DNA from: Hippophae tibetana | Taxonomy: Eukaryota > Streptophyta > Magnoliopsida > Rosales > Elaeagnaceae | Assembly (NCBI GenBank): GCA_037013495.1 | Contig: CM072810.1 | Span: 81,700,449-81,764,448, forward strand | Direction: 5' to 3' | Length of the DNA: 64,000 nt | Shown: piece by piece, positions 1 to 9,745 of the stretch | Position numbering within the stretch: the stretch's first letter is position 1 | Layout of the letters: each line of letters begins with the position of its first letter | Notes under the pieces: generated by a model | Told to the model about the DNA's origin: nothing | What the model saw: the letters and a program-made list of their open reading frames with translations, nothing else | Database searches by the model: none | Position numbers and translations under genes: made by a program

Positions 1-197
1 TCTGCGTGTTAAACAAAACACACAGAGAGGAAAAAAATGAAAATGGTAAAGAGAGAAAAATACAACAAGAACTGCGAGCTAAAAAAATGAAAAATAACTA
101 AAACTTAAAAAATCCCTAAAAACGTTTTTTTACTCTATCATACTATCCCCTATTTATAACATCAAATTTGTAAAAAAATACATTTAAAAATATTTTT

Positions 198-1018
198 TTA
201 ATACACGCGGGGGACAGATAGGTGTGGATTAATTAATTCATGAATTTCATCAACTTTCTTAACCATACATCTTTCAGTTGTCCATTGATAGTTGTTTGAG
301 GCTATTTCTTCCAAAAGAGAAGTAGTACATTCAGGTGTTTTTGATATCAAAGTTCCACCAGAAGCAACATCAACTATAGTTCTAGTTTGCCCATTTAACC
401 TGTTATAGAACATCAGAATTTGCAACCAATATGACAATCCATGTTGAGGGCAACACCGAATCATATGTTTATACCTTTCACATGCTTCATAGAGTGTCTC
501 AAAATCATTTTTTATGAATTGATCAATCTCACTCCTGAGTTGGGCTGTTTTTATAGGTGGAAAGAATTTAGCAAGAAACCTTTTTGCCATGTCTTGCCAA
601 CTAGTGATGCTTCCTGGTTGTAAAGATTATAGCCAACCTCTAGTCTTGTCCTTCAATGAAAAAGGAAACAATCTTAGTCTAATGGTGTCTTCAGTAACAC
701 CATTCATCTTTATAGTGTCACAAATCTCTAAGAACATTGCCAAATGAATATTGGGGTCATAAAGTGGTAATCTGCTAAATTGAGCGTGTTGCACCATGCT
801 GATCAACGTCGGTTTGAGCTCAAAATTATTGGCATTAATGGTTTGATATCTTACACCAGAGTAATTATCATTCACAATTGGCCTTACATAATCCATCAAG
901 GTGTGTGGTTGTGTATTCTGTTCTCCTTTAGCCATGACTAGTACTTTCTTCGGGATATAAAGGGTCTTTCAATCTGTGGATCAAAAGGAATAATATTTCG
1001 AGTTCTAGCACGGCGCAT
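198..1018 (-). pseudogene. Athila-type Ty3/gypsy gag, N-terminal part
   Basis: Capsid precursor (gag) of a Ty3/gypsy element. The minus-strand translation has the conserved retrotransposon gag block typical of Athila-type elements: an N-terminal RRARTRNIIPFDP stretch near 1018, then LRLFPFSLKDKTRGWL, then the FYNRLNGQTRTIVDVASGGT region. The reading frame is broken. A frameshift near position 940 separates the N-terminal start from the rest, and one TAA stop at 627-629 interrupts the gag block. Homology stops near 200-230, so the C-terminal gag, protease and pol are missing from this side. The Athila assignment comes from recognising the protein blocks and was not tested by alignment. Confidence 0.8.
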
Positions 1019-1149
1019 CCAACGTCAAAAACATACCTAGAGAAAAAATAAAATAAAAATAAAAAATAAAAATAAAATAAAAATAAAATATAATTCTAAA
1101 TTAAAACTAAGATTACTATGTATTGATATTGGAAAAAATAAGAAAAAAT

Positions 1150-2195
1150 TAATCCACGGTAACGGCGCTAAAACTTGGTCGTGCAAAATTGCAAGTGCAT
1201 AATATCGTAGTTTTATAATAAAATGATAAATAGAGTATCATCCTTAGGGATTGGTAACTTACTTTTAACAAATACCAAAATTATGCTAATTTCAATTTTA
1301 TCTAGAAAATTCACTCAGATTGTTGTAATTGAAATTTAAAATAAAATTAATTTAAAGGAAGATGAGGAAAAGAAAATAAAGATATTATTCAAAGATCAAA
1401 TTAATTGGAAGAAAACTTATAGGAAATTGATTTAACCTAATTCTTCCTTATGCTTTACTCATTTAGTTAATTGAATTTAATTATCTCTGTTTGTTAGTAA
1501 TCTCCAAAAATATCCAAAAGCCTCTTACGATGGTCAATTGGAAATAATTTTGTTCATTAATTTACACAAGAATATGTAATTTAATAAAGCAAGAAATCGT
1601 TAAGATTAATGATTTTTAAAACTACACAGGTTCATACAAGTATTTTAATCTCTATATTTATCTATGTCGAAATATTCCAGATCTATCCTATAATTTTCTC
1701 TTTCGATAGTAAATCATAAGACTAAAATCATTTAATTAAGAACCAGTTAATTAAAAGCATTAAATTCAGAATAAATGAGACAAACATGAAAAAAAATAAT
1801 TCAAATTAACATAGAAAATCAAGCATAGTTTGAAATTAAATTACATCTTTTTCCTATAATAAAGATAAATTAGTTCATGCTAAAAATTAAATTAAACATA
1901 AATGAATTCACCGTAAATTTTTGAGAAGAATTGAAAGAAAATTGAATTGCAAAAAGAATTTGTTTTCTTGTCTTCTTCGGCGTTTTCTTTTTCTTTTTCA
2001 CCGTCGTAAATTCTTCTCTTTATTTTTTTTCTTTGTTGACGACTTTTCTACGTTTCTCCTTTTTTCTTCTTATTCTCTCCCCGTGTCGCATTATTATTTT
2101 AAATGCCTCTGAGATTTATAAAATATCAAAAATGCCCCTATATCTTAATGATGTTAATTTTCCATTCATTACTATTTAGATTACTATTCCTAGGC
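1150..2195 (-). repeat. Athila leader motif and probable LTR-side sequence
   Basis: Just upstream of gag on the minus strand, 1153-1173 reads TTTTAGCGCCGTTACCGTGG. This is a mutated form of the TTTTGGCGCCGTTGCCGGGG motif commonly found after the 5' LTR of Athila-type elements. Beyond it lies an AT-rich non-coding stretch with the AAGTGCA and TTATAATAAAATG features often seen at the inner edge of such LTRs. The outer LTR boundary was not defined. No coding sequence is visible from 1180 to 2195; a short phenylalanine-rich frame at 1921-2112 follows a T-rich stretch and is not taken as a gene. Confidence 0.5.
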
Positions 2196-2207
2196 TCTGA
2201 TACCAAT
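2196..2207 (-). promoter_or_regulatory. tRNA-Met primer-binding-site-like motif
   Basis: Minus strand TGGTATCAGAGC, complementary to the 3' end of initiator tRNA-Met. This is the primer site of caulimovirids and of many copia elements. It lies at the end of the EPRV-1 leader-side segment, so it may be the viral minus-strand primer site, but it could also belong to a different lost retroelement. Confidence 0.5.
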
Positions 2208-2739
2208 TTCTGTGGATCGATACAATTTTTTTATTGGGAGTTAATATTGACCTAGTTGATGGTTTTTGTCTATTTATTGAAAGTAATAATGTCTAAAAAA
2301 CTTATTATTTTGCTGTATAAGTCTAATTTTCTTCTATATTCATTATAATTGCATATTATATTATGTTTTTCATTATGTTGGTTGTTTGATTCTAATCCTG
2401 AATCTATTGATTGTCTTTTAGAATTAAAAATTACTCTTTCATTTGTTAAATCTAATAATTCTAACTTATATACTAATAATTCGATGTTCATAGAGTATCT
2501 TGATAAATCATATGTATTGAATGTATATTATTTTGTCCTATTCTTAGTATACAATCAAGTTTTTCTTGTGTACATACAATGTATTTATAATCTTCAAAGA
2601 AGTAATATCCAAACATTAAGTTGTTGAATTCTTCTTCCTCTATTTTCACATATTTTTGAATAAAATAATCTTTTAATGTCCTTAAAACAAGATAATCTAT
2701 GATACTTGTAATAACTTTAATATAATATAATATGTATAA
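2208..2739 (-). pseudogene. EPRV-1 leader-proximal ORF, 3' part
   Basis: Minus-strand coding remnant left of Copia-A. Residues such as YLVLRTLKDYFIQKYVK and YYFFEDYKYIVCTQEK form an open stretch at about 2490-2705, followed by a second open stretch in another frame (about 2270-2491), so at least one frameshift and several stops are present. The function is unknown and I recognise no named domain. It is assigned to EPRV-1 because it lies immediately across the Copia-A insertion from 7445-7623, in the same orientation and downstream of the viral-type promoter and poly(A) signal. Confidence 0.45.
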
Positions 2740-2744
2740 ATATC
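2740..2744. repeat. Target site duplication ATATC (left)
   Basis: ATATC directly precedes the Copia-A left end (TGTAGAAAA...) and is repeated exactly at 7445-7449 after the right end (...CCAATA). Confidence 0.85.
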
Positions 2745-3137
2745 TGTAGAAAAAACAAGAAATAACTCTACACAAAAGAGTTCTCTAGTTTGTATTATTT
2801 TCTTCATATTTTCATTACAATTGTATAGCTATTTATAAGGAAATTTTATTCCTTCAATTACTCTTTAAATTAAGTATTCCTTGATTTACTCCTTGAATTA
2901 AGCATTCCTTGTTTTACTCCTTGAATTAAGGATTCCTTGTTTTACTCCTTGAATTAAGGATTCCTTGTTTTACTCCTTGAATTAAGGATTCCGTGTTTTA
3001 CTCCTTGAATTAAGGATTCCTTGTTTTACTCCTTGAATTAAGGATTCCTTGTTTTACTCCTTGAATTAAGCTCCTTGTTTTATTTCTTGAATTAAGGTCC
3101 TTGTTTTATTCTTTGAATTAAGGACTAATATCCAATA
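2745..3137 (-). repeat. Copia-A 3' LTR (393 bp)
   Basis: It begins (plus sense) TGTAGAAAAAACAAG and ends CCAATA, matching 7137-7444. It contains a tandem array of a ~28-bp unit (ATTCCTTGTTTTACTCC...): seven full units plus two shorter ones. The other LTR has about four plus two, which accounts for the 85-bp length difference. Confidence 0.92.
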
Positions 3138-3150
3138 CTCCCCCTCAAGC
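3138..3150 (-). promoter_or_regulatory. Copia-A polypurine tract
   Basis: Minus strand GCTTGAGGGGGAG directly abuts the 3' LTR. This is the expected position and composition of the plus-strand primer of a copia element. Confidence 0.85.
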
Positions 3151-3153
3151 TGG

Positions 3154-4200
3154 ATCTAGAAGGTTTATGGATCCAAGCTTGGACAAAAGTCGTTGAAATT
3201 GATGAGAAGCCAAGGGCTTGGTGAAGATGTCAGCCAGTTGGTCGAAGCTTCTTGTATAATGTGTCTGAATCACCTGTGATTGAACTTGTTCACGAACGTA
3301 GTGACAATCAACTTCAATGTGTTTCGTCCTCTCGTGAAACACTGGGTTTTATGCTATATGCATAGCTGCTTGATTGTCACAAAATAAGGACATAGGAAGA
3401 GTTGTAAGAACACCTAAATCACACAGAAGACCTTTAAGCCATATCAAATCACACGTAGTTGAAGCCATTGCACGATACTCTGCTTCGGCACTTGATTTGA
3501 CAATGACAGTTTGCTTCTTACTCTTCCATGTGACCAAGTTTCCACCGAAAAATGTACAGTAGCCAGTGGTGGACTTGCGATCAATTGCATTCCCTGCCCA
3601 ATCAGCATCACAATACCCCATGATTTGTGTGTTGTCATTCTTCTTCATGATAATACCACGACCCACTAATCCTTTTAAGTAGCGTAAGATCCTTTTAACA
3701 AGGGTCAAATGCTCAAGTGTCGGGGAGTGCATGAATTGGCTCACAATACTTACAGAATATGTGATGTCAGGTCTGGTGATTGTTAGGTAGATCAACTTAC
3801 CAACCAGTCGTTGGTAATAACTTATATCCATGAGTGGCGTGCCCTTCAAGCTAGGTTTGAGCTTGCTGTCAAGAGGGGTAATGGCTGGTTTAGCATCGTT
3901 CATGTTACCTTCCTTAAGCAAATCTAGGACATATTTCCTTTGGTTAAGAAAGAGTCCCTTGTGCGAGGTTGTCATTTCTATACCAAGAAAGTACTTCAAT
4001 ATCCCAAGGTCTTTAATTGCAAACCTTTGTCTGAGGGACTGTTTGAGGTTGAAAATCTCGTCAGCATTATCACCTGTAATTATCAGATCATCTACATAAA
4101 TCAGCACAACCAATTTTCCCATAGCTCCTGTGCGAACAAATAGTGAGGAATCGGCATTGCTGCTTTTGAAACCAACACTACCATGTGTTGTGTTGATCTA
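3154..4200 (-). pseudogene. Copia-A reverse transcriptase (C-terminal part) and RNase H
   Basis: C-terminal half of copia reverse transcriptase plus RNase H. Visible are the polymerase catalytic motif YVDDLIITG near 4090, YQRLVGKLIYL, the RNase H start GYCDADWAG near 3620, the KSSAEAEYRAM block near 3470 and the C-terminal TKHIEVDCHYVRE / DIFTKPL block. A TAA stop at 3349-3351 cuts the frame just before NPVFHERTK. The fingers and first palm segment of RT, with its first catalytic Asp, are absent: integrase-side sequence ending ...DQHNTW joins directly to ...GFKSSNADSS near 4195. Roughly 200 residues normally found between these blocks are missing, so no functional polymerase can be encoded. 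Confidence 0.9.
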
Positions 4201-5521
4201 GGGCTTTAAGTTCTTCTTGCATGGCTTTCTTCCACACCTCTTGTCTGTTGGCCTCATGAAAGTTTTGAGGCTCACTGTAACTCAATATAGTGCTGAGGAA
4301 TGTGGCATGGGTTGGTGTCACTCTCTTATATGACACATAATTTGAGATGGGATGTGTGGGTTTGTAGGTGACAAAGTCTTGAAGTCTTGTGGGAGGTTAC
4401 CTAACACGCATTGGATTACATCGTGGAGCAGAAGGAGTTATCTCACACTCGTTCACATCTTGTACCATATTGTGAGGATCATCTTGATTATCACCATCTT
4501 CATGCAGTGTACCATTAAGACGAGACCCTTCATTGTTACTTTCAGTGAGAGATGCATCAATGTTGACATGGCTGGGATCTTGTTGTTGTGGAGCCTCAAG
4601 TTCGATTCTTGGTAATGGAAACACATCCAAGATGCCATTCCCTTGACTTGTGATTTCATGTGACTTGCTGAAAAAAAGGTTAGTTTCATAAAATCGAACA
4701 TCTTTAGACACAATTAATCTCCTAAGTTGGGGATCATAACACTTATATCCCTTTTGTGTAGATGAATAACCAAGAAAAATACATTTAACAGCTCTAGGAT
4801 CCAATTTATCTCGATGATGAGATTGAATATGTACAAAACAGATGCAGCCAAAGACTCTAAGGTGTGAAAGGTTAATTTTCCTTCCTTTCATGACCTCTAG
4901 AGGAGACTTGAAATCCAAGACTCGACTGGGTAATCTATTGATGATGTAAGCAGTTGCCATAACCCCTTGGGACCAGAATCTCTTTGGTACATTCATTTGT
5001 AGCATTAATGCTCTAGTTTTTTCAAGTAAGTCCCGGTTTTTGCGTTCAGCTACACCATTTTGTTGAGGTGTGCCAACACAACTTGTTTGATGCATAATGC
5101 CATGAATGCTGAAATATTGTTTCATGATATGGGACATGTATTCGGTGCCATTGTCAGACCTTAAGGTTTGAATTTTAGAAGAGAAGTGATTTTTAACAAG
5201 ATTATGAAAGTCCTTAAATACTTCCATAACTTCATTCTTAGACTTTAAAAGATATAACCATGTGACTCGAGAGAAATTATCAATAAAAATCATAAAATAC
5301 TTATAACCATCAAAAGATTCATTAATTGGTCCCCATACATCTGAATGAACTAGTTCAAAACACTTGCTAGCCTTAGACAAGGAAGAATTAAAAGGCAATC
5401 TAGTGGCCTTAGACAAGTGGCAAGTTTCACATGCAATTTCATCATTTCCTAAGTTTGGAAATAAAGTTGACAAAATTGGTAGAGAAGGGTGAGCTAAACG
5501 TTGATGCCACAATTGATTATC
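4200..5521 (-). pseudogene. Copia-A integrase and integrase-RT linker
   Basis: Copia integrase. The zinc-binding HHCC module is visible (LWHQRLAHPS ... CETCHLSK, about 5390-5520). The DDE core follows with VHSDVWGP, TLRSDNGTEY and NGVAERKNRDL, and then the copia linker FGCICFVHI ... FLGYSSTQKGY. Two stops break the frame: TAA near 5519-5521 just before the HHCC module, and TAG near 4397-4399 in the linker before RT. The three catalytic acidic residues are present, so the domain itself is well preserved. It acts in the virus-like particle/nucleus to join cDNA to host DNA. Confidence 0.9.
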
Positions 5522-6180
5522 TTAGATAGGATTAAACTTGGCTTGAAACCCTCTGGGATTGCTCTTGGATATGTAATAGAGACCATTTAAGTAAAACCCT
5601 TCACCAATCGTCTTTTTGGTGACACAATCCTGAAAAATGATATTGTGAGGAGAAAAAATGGCTAAGCAATTCAAGGTATTTGTGATTTTTCCTACAGACA
5701 GAAGTTGGAAAGGAAAGGAAGGTACATATAAAACTATTGGCTCGATTTCATCTGACATTAATTTTATTTTTTCCTTTCCTAAAACCTTTACATTCTCACC
5801 ATTTGCAATTGAAACTTGAGAAGGATTTGCTAATTTTTCAAACTTATGAGACTTTGACACATGGTTTGTCATATGATCTGTGGCACCTGAATCTACAACC
5901 CAAAAATCATGCAACATATTTATTTTAAGAGCAGTTTTAAAGGCTTTTATGATACCTTGCATGTCCTCTTGTGGTATGAGTTTTGTATCTGCCAAGAAGC
6001 CCGTAAACTTGCCTAGCAATGCTGTCGAGTTTCCTTCTTCTATGCTATCCACACAGTCAATTCTAGCTCCTCTTGTCTTGCTTTGAAGATACAACATAAA
6101 CTCATTCATGAGTTCAGTTGGATTCGCTGTGAAGTTCTTGAATGGATCAGACCCATTAGAGGTAGAGGCAAAAGCATGAT
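5522..6180 (-). pseudogene. Copia-A aspartic protease region
   Basis: Aspartic protease of the copia polyprotein, which would cleave gag-pol in the particle. The active-site motif WVVDSGATDHM is visible near 5865-5905, followed by the VSIANGENVKVLGKEKI and LLSVGKITNTLNC blocks usual for copia pre-integrase regions. The stretch is open and in frame with the gag zinc knuckle upstream, and ends at the TAA near 5519-5521. Confidence 0.85.
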
Positions 6181-7069
6181 TAGCACAGTGTCCAGTACGA
6201 TTCACTTTCTGTAAACCCTTATCCTTTATAAAATCAGGTTTTAATTCTGGATGTAGAATCCAACATGTGTCCTTAACATGGCCCGTATGGTTGCAATGTT
6301 GACACTTCAAGTTTGGATGCTTCCCTTTGTACTTCCTCTCGTTGGTTAGATAGACTCTTGCCTCAGGTGAACTAGCCATTGTATCCTTGTTCATGACTTT
6401 CCTTCTTACTTCTTCACGTTGAATTGTCGCACATACATTAGTGAAGGAAGGAAGTTCAGTATTCATGAGTATATGGCATCGTATATCTTCATATGTTGAA
6501 TCCAGACTGGACAAAAGTTGAAATATCTTATCTTCTTCCACTCTCTTTCGTAGCAGAGCTACATCGGTTGTATGAGGACGATATATTTCCAACTCATTCC
6601 ACATGCTTTTCATGCTTCCTAAGAGTTGTACAAAAGGCTTGCCATCTTGTTGCAGATCTGAGATGTCTTTCTTTAATTGAAAAACTCGTGCAACATTGTT
6701 TTGACTGCCATACATTTCCTTGACCGTCTCCCATAGTTGGTATGCAGATTCAGAGTAACTAAATATTTCAGCTAATTTACGTTCCATGGAATTTAGGAGT
6801 CATGACATAACCAGCTGATCCTTACTAAGCCAAGATTCATAGGTTGGTGAGGAAACATCAGGTACTTCGATGCTTCCATTTATGAACCCCAACTTGGACC
6901 TTCCACCTAGAGCCAGAGACACTGCTCTTGACCAAGGCAAGTAATTAAACTCATTCAACAAGACTGAGCTTAATCTTTGATTTGGGTTGACATCCACCTC
7001 ATGCATATTCATGAAGGAAAGCACTGATGAAATTTCAGCTTCTGATCCTAGCGGCTTGTCTTCAGCCAT
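6181..7069 (-). pseudogene. Copia-A gag
   Basis: Gag of a copia element. The start is taken at 7067-7069 (MAEDKPLGSE), 55 bp past the primer site. The order is an N-terminal region with NYLPWSRAVSLALGGRSKLGF, then the copia gag domain (WETVKEMYGSQNNVARVFQLK ... FQLLSSLDSTYEDIRCHIL), then a CCHC zinc knuckle CQHCNHTGHVKDTCW near 6266-6312. A TGA stop at 6800-6802 interrupts the frame, probably from a Trp codon. Confidence 0.9.
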
Positions 7070-7124
7070 TTCAAAGATTGAAGATGCTAAGATAATAATA
7101 AAGCAAAAGCAAGTTAATTTTCCT

Positions 7125-7136
7125 GCTCTGATACCA
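7125..7136 (-). promoter_or_regulatory. Copia-A primer-binding site (tRNA-Met)
   Basis: TGGTATCAGAGC on the minus strand directly abuts the 5' LTR end (...CTACA), the expected primer site for first-strand synthesis. Confidence 0.92.
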
Positions 7137-7444
7137 TGTAGAAAAAACAAGAAATAACTCTACACAAAAGAGTTCTCTAGTTTATATTATTTTCTTCATA
7201 TTTTCATTACAATTGTATAGCTATTTATAAGGAAATTTTATTCCTTCAATTACTCTTTAAATTAAGCATTCCTTGATTTACTCCTTGAATTAAGCATTCC
7301 TTGTTTTACTCCTTGAATTAAGGATTCCTTGTTTTACTCCTTGAATTAAGGATTCCTTTTTTACTCCTTGAATTAAGCTCCTTGTTTTATTCCTTGAATT
7401 AAAGTCCTTGTTTTATTCTTTGAATTAAGGACTAATATCCAATA
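7137..7444 (-). repeat. Copia-A 5' LTR (308 bp)
   Basis: Matches 2745-3137 at both ends but is 85 bp shorter, because the internal ~28-bp tandem array has three fewer units and a 1-bp loss. In minus sense it starts TATTGG and ends CTACA. Confidence 0.92.
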
Positions 7445-7449
7445 ATATC
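7445..7449. repeat. Target site duplication ATATC (right)
   Basis: Exact copy of 2740-2744, adjoining the Copia-A right end. Confidence 0.85.
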
Positions 7450-7623
7450 TAATAAGATATTAAATCTTTTAAAAATTTCAAGACAAGTTTGTTACTCTTC
7501 ATTTTTAAAATATTCATTTAAATGATAGAGATAACCTTTATCAAATGTTTCTAATAGAATCAATTTTTTATCTTTGATTTTCATGGAAATTATTAGTTGT
7601 TTATTTCTAAAAATAATTTTCAT
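7450..7623 (-). pseudogene. EPRV-1 leader-proximal ORF, 5' part
   Basis: An ATG at 7621-7623 opens a 43-codon lysine/isoleucine-rich frame that ends at a TAA near 7492. Coding-like sequence then runs into the Copia-A insertion and resumes at 2739. It lies about 270 nt past the viral-type poly(A) signal, the position of a first ORF on a caulimovirid pregenomic RNA. No domain is recognised. Confidence 0.4.
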
Positions 7624-7889
7624 TTTCCTATTTTAGTAATATTATGTCTTGTTGTAAACAAATATTTAAACATTCAAGATTCTTAACGAGCTTAAATTTA
7701 TAATTATTATATCTGAATTTGATGGGTATACCACGATCTTCCCTTCAATTCGTTTTCTTTTGTTACACCTGTTATGTCTCAATGTTGCTCACACCTCTCA
7801 ACGTCCTCTTGGCAATGATAAGCCTTCTACATCCGTACATAAATGGTGTCCAATAGTTGACTTACTAGAGAAGAGTAACTGAACTCTAT

Positions 7890-7895
7890 TTTATT
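7890..7895 (-). terminator. AATAAA poly(A) signal of EPRV-1
   Basis: AATAAA on the minus strand about 200 nt downstream of the TATA box at 8095-8101. Caulimovirids keep their poly(A) signal shortly after the transcription start, giving a terminally redundant RNA, so the spacing supports this reading. Confidence 0.55.
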
Positions 7896-8094
7896 CATAG
7901 TATAATAATTATTACAACTTAAGGCCAACTAAGAACCTTGAAAGGGGTGCTTAGCCACTCATAGTTATTGTGTATAACATTTTTGGGTTTGAGATTTTTA
8001 GATAGAAAGGTTTTCTATGCTAGAGTATTTCAGAGTAGAGAGCTTTTGATTTCTATGTATTTTTCGTGTGTTTTGAAATGATAATAAGGGTTCC

Positions 8095-8101
8095 TTTTAT
8101 A
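8095..8101 (-). promoter_or_regulatory. TATA box of the EPRV-1 pregenomic promoter
   Basis: Minus strand TATAAAAGGAACC, lying after the transactivator-like ORF and before the poly(A) signal. This matches the place of the 35S-type promoter on caulimovirid genomes. Whether it is still active cannot be told from sequence. Confidence 0.55.
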
Positions 8102-8277
8102 GAACAAGGAATCACTGTTTACAAGACTAAAATTATTATTTTACCCTCATTCTAATAATTCATCTATTTTTCTACTTTAAAGGATAACTATTACTTTTTT
8201 CCTTGGCACATTCTGCCACCTAAGATGTGGGGTCTACATCTTATATTTTTGTAGTCTTTTATCGATAGCTTCTTTTC

Positions 8278-9395
8278 TTATTTTTCTTTGTCATTTTCTA
8301 CCGATAGTTCCTTTGATGACGTTAATGATGATGCATCTTCATCTTCTCGGTCTTTGATGCAGAGAATGCGTATGTGGTCTTTGGTGGCTTTTCTGGCATA
8401 GAAGGAGAATATCTTCCTTGTTTCTTGACCAATTTCTAGGTTGTTGCAATTAAAATTGGTTTCATATTTGGTGATTTTTTCACCATCTTCTTTTGACAGA
8501 GTCATGCTACTGTGGGAAATGATGATGACTTTACTAGTTGAATAATTTACTTTAATATGAGTATACTTGTCAATCTTCCCCAGTTCATAGTAAATTTGGC
8601 CTCTTAATACACAAAATTCTTCTATGTTGAATTCCTTTTCTGGAAGTGCCTTTGGTTTGAGAACCTCTTTGTTTGTGTTGAAAATCCCTATCTTGATGAA
8701 ATGGTAGGAACTAATACTTCCTTCCTCATTCCAGTCCATTAATGAACTGAAAAGTCTAAGATAAACATGTTTATCACCTGCTTTAATTTTTCTTTTGAAA
8801 TTCTTGATTGCTCTTTTAAAATTTTATGGGAAATAATTTAACTCACTTAAATTAATTCTTGGATATATATTTTCTATTAATCCTGCATGAAATGCTTTAT
8901 ACACGAATATTAGATCAGCTCCTTCCAATATATTGAATTTACTTCCTGCAAGAAATTCTTTGTCTGTAGTATAGAATTTCATATCTTCAATATGTTCTTG
9001 AGTAGATTTTTTGGCCAAATTATAAAGACTCAACCATTGTAGTTTGCTGAGGTTTCTATATAGGTCCTTTTCATCTTCAATGATTGGAGTAGTTCTAAGA
9101 GATGTCTCCATGAATAGTACTAAATGTTTTACTATTTTTGATGTTTTTGGAGGAGATGTTTCTCTAAATAGCACTGGAGGCCTTGCTATCTTTCTAAGAT
9201 TTGTCAATCTGCTTGGAGCTATTGGTTGTTGTTGTAGTGTTGCAGAATAATTTCTTAGTATCTCCTTTGTAGTTATTAGTTTTGGTATTTTGTAGTTGGC
9301 ATAACTACCTTCAGTTTCTATTCTGTTGGTGAAGGTTCTATGAGTTACTCCACTAATTCCTAGAATAGATTTGCTAGCTTTTTCCCAGTTGTTTT
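8278..9395 (-). pseudogene. EPRV-1 transactivator/inclusion-body-like ORF
   Basis: A long minus-strand frame downstream of RNase H, at the position where caulimo-, solendo- and cavemovirus-type genomes carry the translation transactivator/inclusion body protein. The frame is open from about 9395 to 8827, has one TAA stop at 8824-8826, and continues in the same frame to 8278 (about 370 codons in all). Recognisable stretches include SKLQWLSLYNLAKKS and EGADLIFVYKAFHAG in the first part and YYELGKIDKYTHIK in the second. The family assignment rests on position and general character, since I recognise no diagnostic motif. It is one of the least decayed frames in EPRV-1. Confidence 0.55.
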
Positions 9396-9745
9396 AAATT
9401 CCTGGTTTTGTACCATTATAGACCACATAAACTTTTTCCTGTTTTTTTTGCCTCATCTGCCCAATTGAGCTTTGTGGTTTTAGAAGTTTTTTGTGAACTG
9501 TTATGTTATTCATTTTTTAATGAAGATTCCTCGTTTGAGCTTCTGGCCTCTAGAGGTTGTTTTGAACAATTAAGTTCTTCATGTTTCTTTCTTGTCTCCA
9601 TAAGAGATTTCTCGAGATATAACAACTAGAGTTGTTCCTATAGGATTTTTATCTCCTTTTTTTATCTTGATTTTGATATCAAAATGTTCAATTCCTGAAA
9701 GCATAAAAATAGTTAAAGGTGCTAATTCTCTAGTAAGAGCATCAA

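Larger units (their letters stand above)
2745..7444 (-). mobile_element. Copia-A, complete-ended Ty1/copia retrotransposon
   Basis: A 4.7-kb minus-strand Ty1/copia insertion with two LTRs, an ATATC target duplication, a tRNA-Met primer site, a polypurine tract and a gag-PR-IN-RT-RNase H coding region in copia order. It is probably not autonomous: the coding frame has four in-frame stops and a large internal deletion removes the N-terminal part of reverse transcriptase. Both ends are intact, so the insertion site is exact. It interrupts the leader-side ORF of EPRV-1, so it inserted after that viral integration. Confidence 0.93.

Noticed and set aside
1921..2112. 63-residue plus frame rich in Phe, Leu and Ser
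   Set aside because: Lies in T-rich DNA of the probable Athila LTR; composition explains the open frame.
2860..3125. Regular short repeats suggesting a CRISPR-like array
   Set aside because: Units are contiguous with no unique spacers and lie inside a copia LTR; this is an LTR minisatellite in a plant genome.
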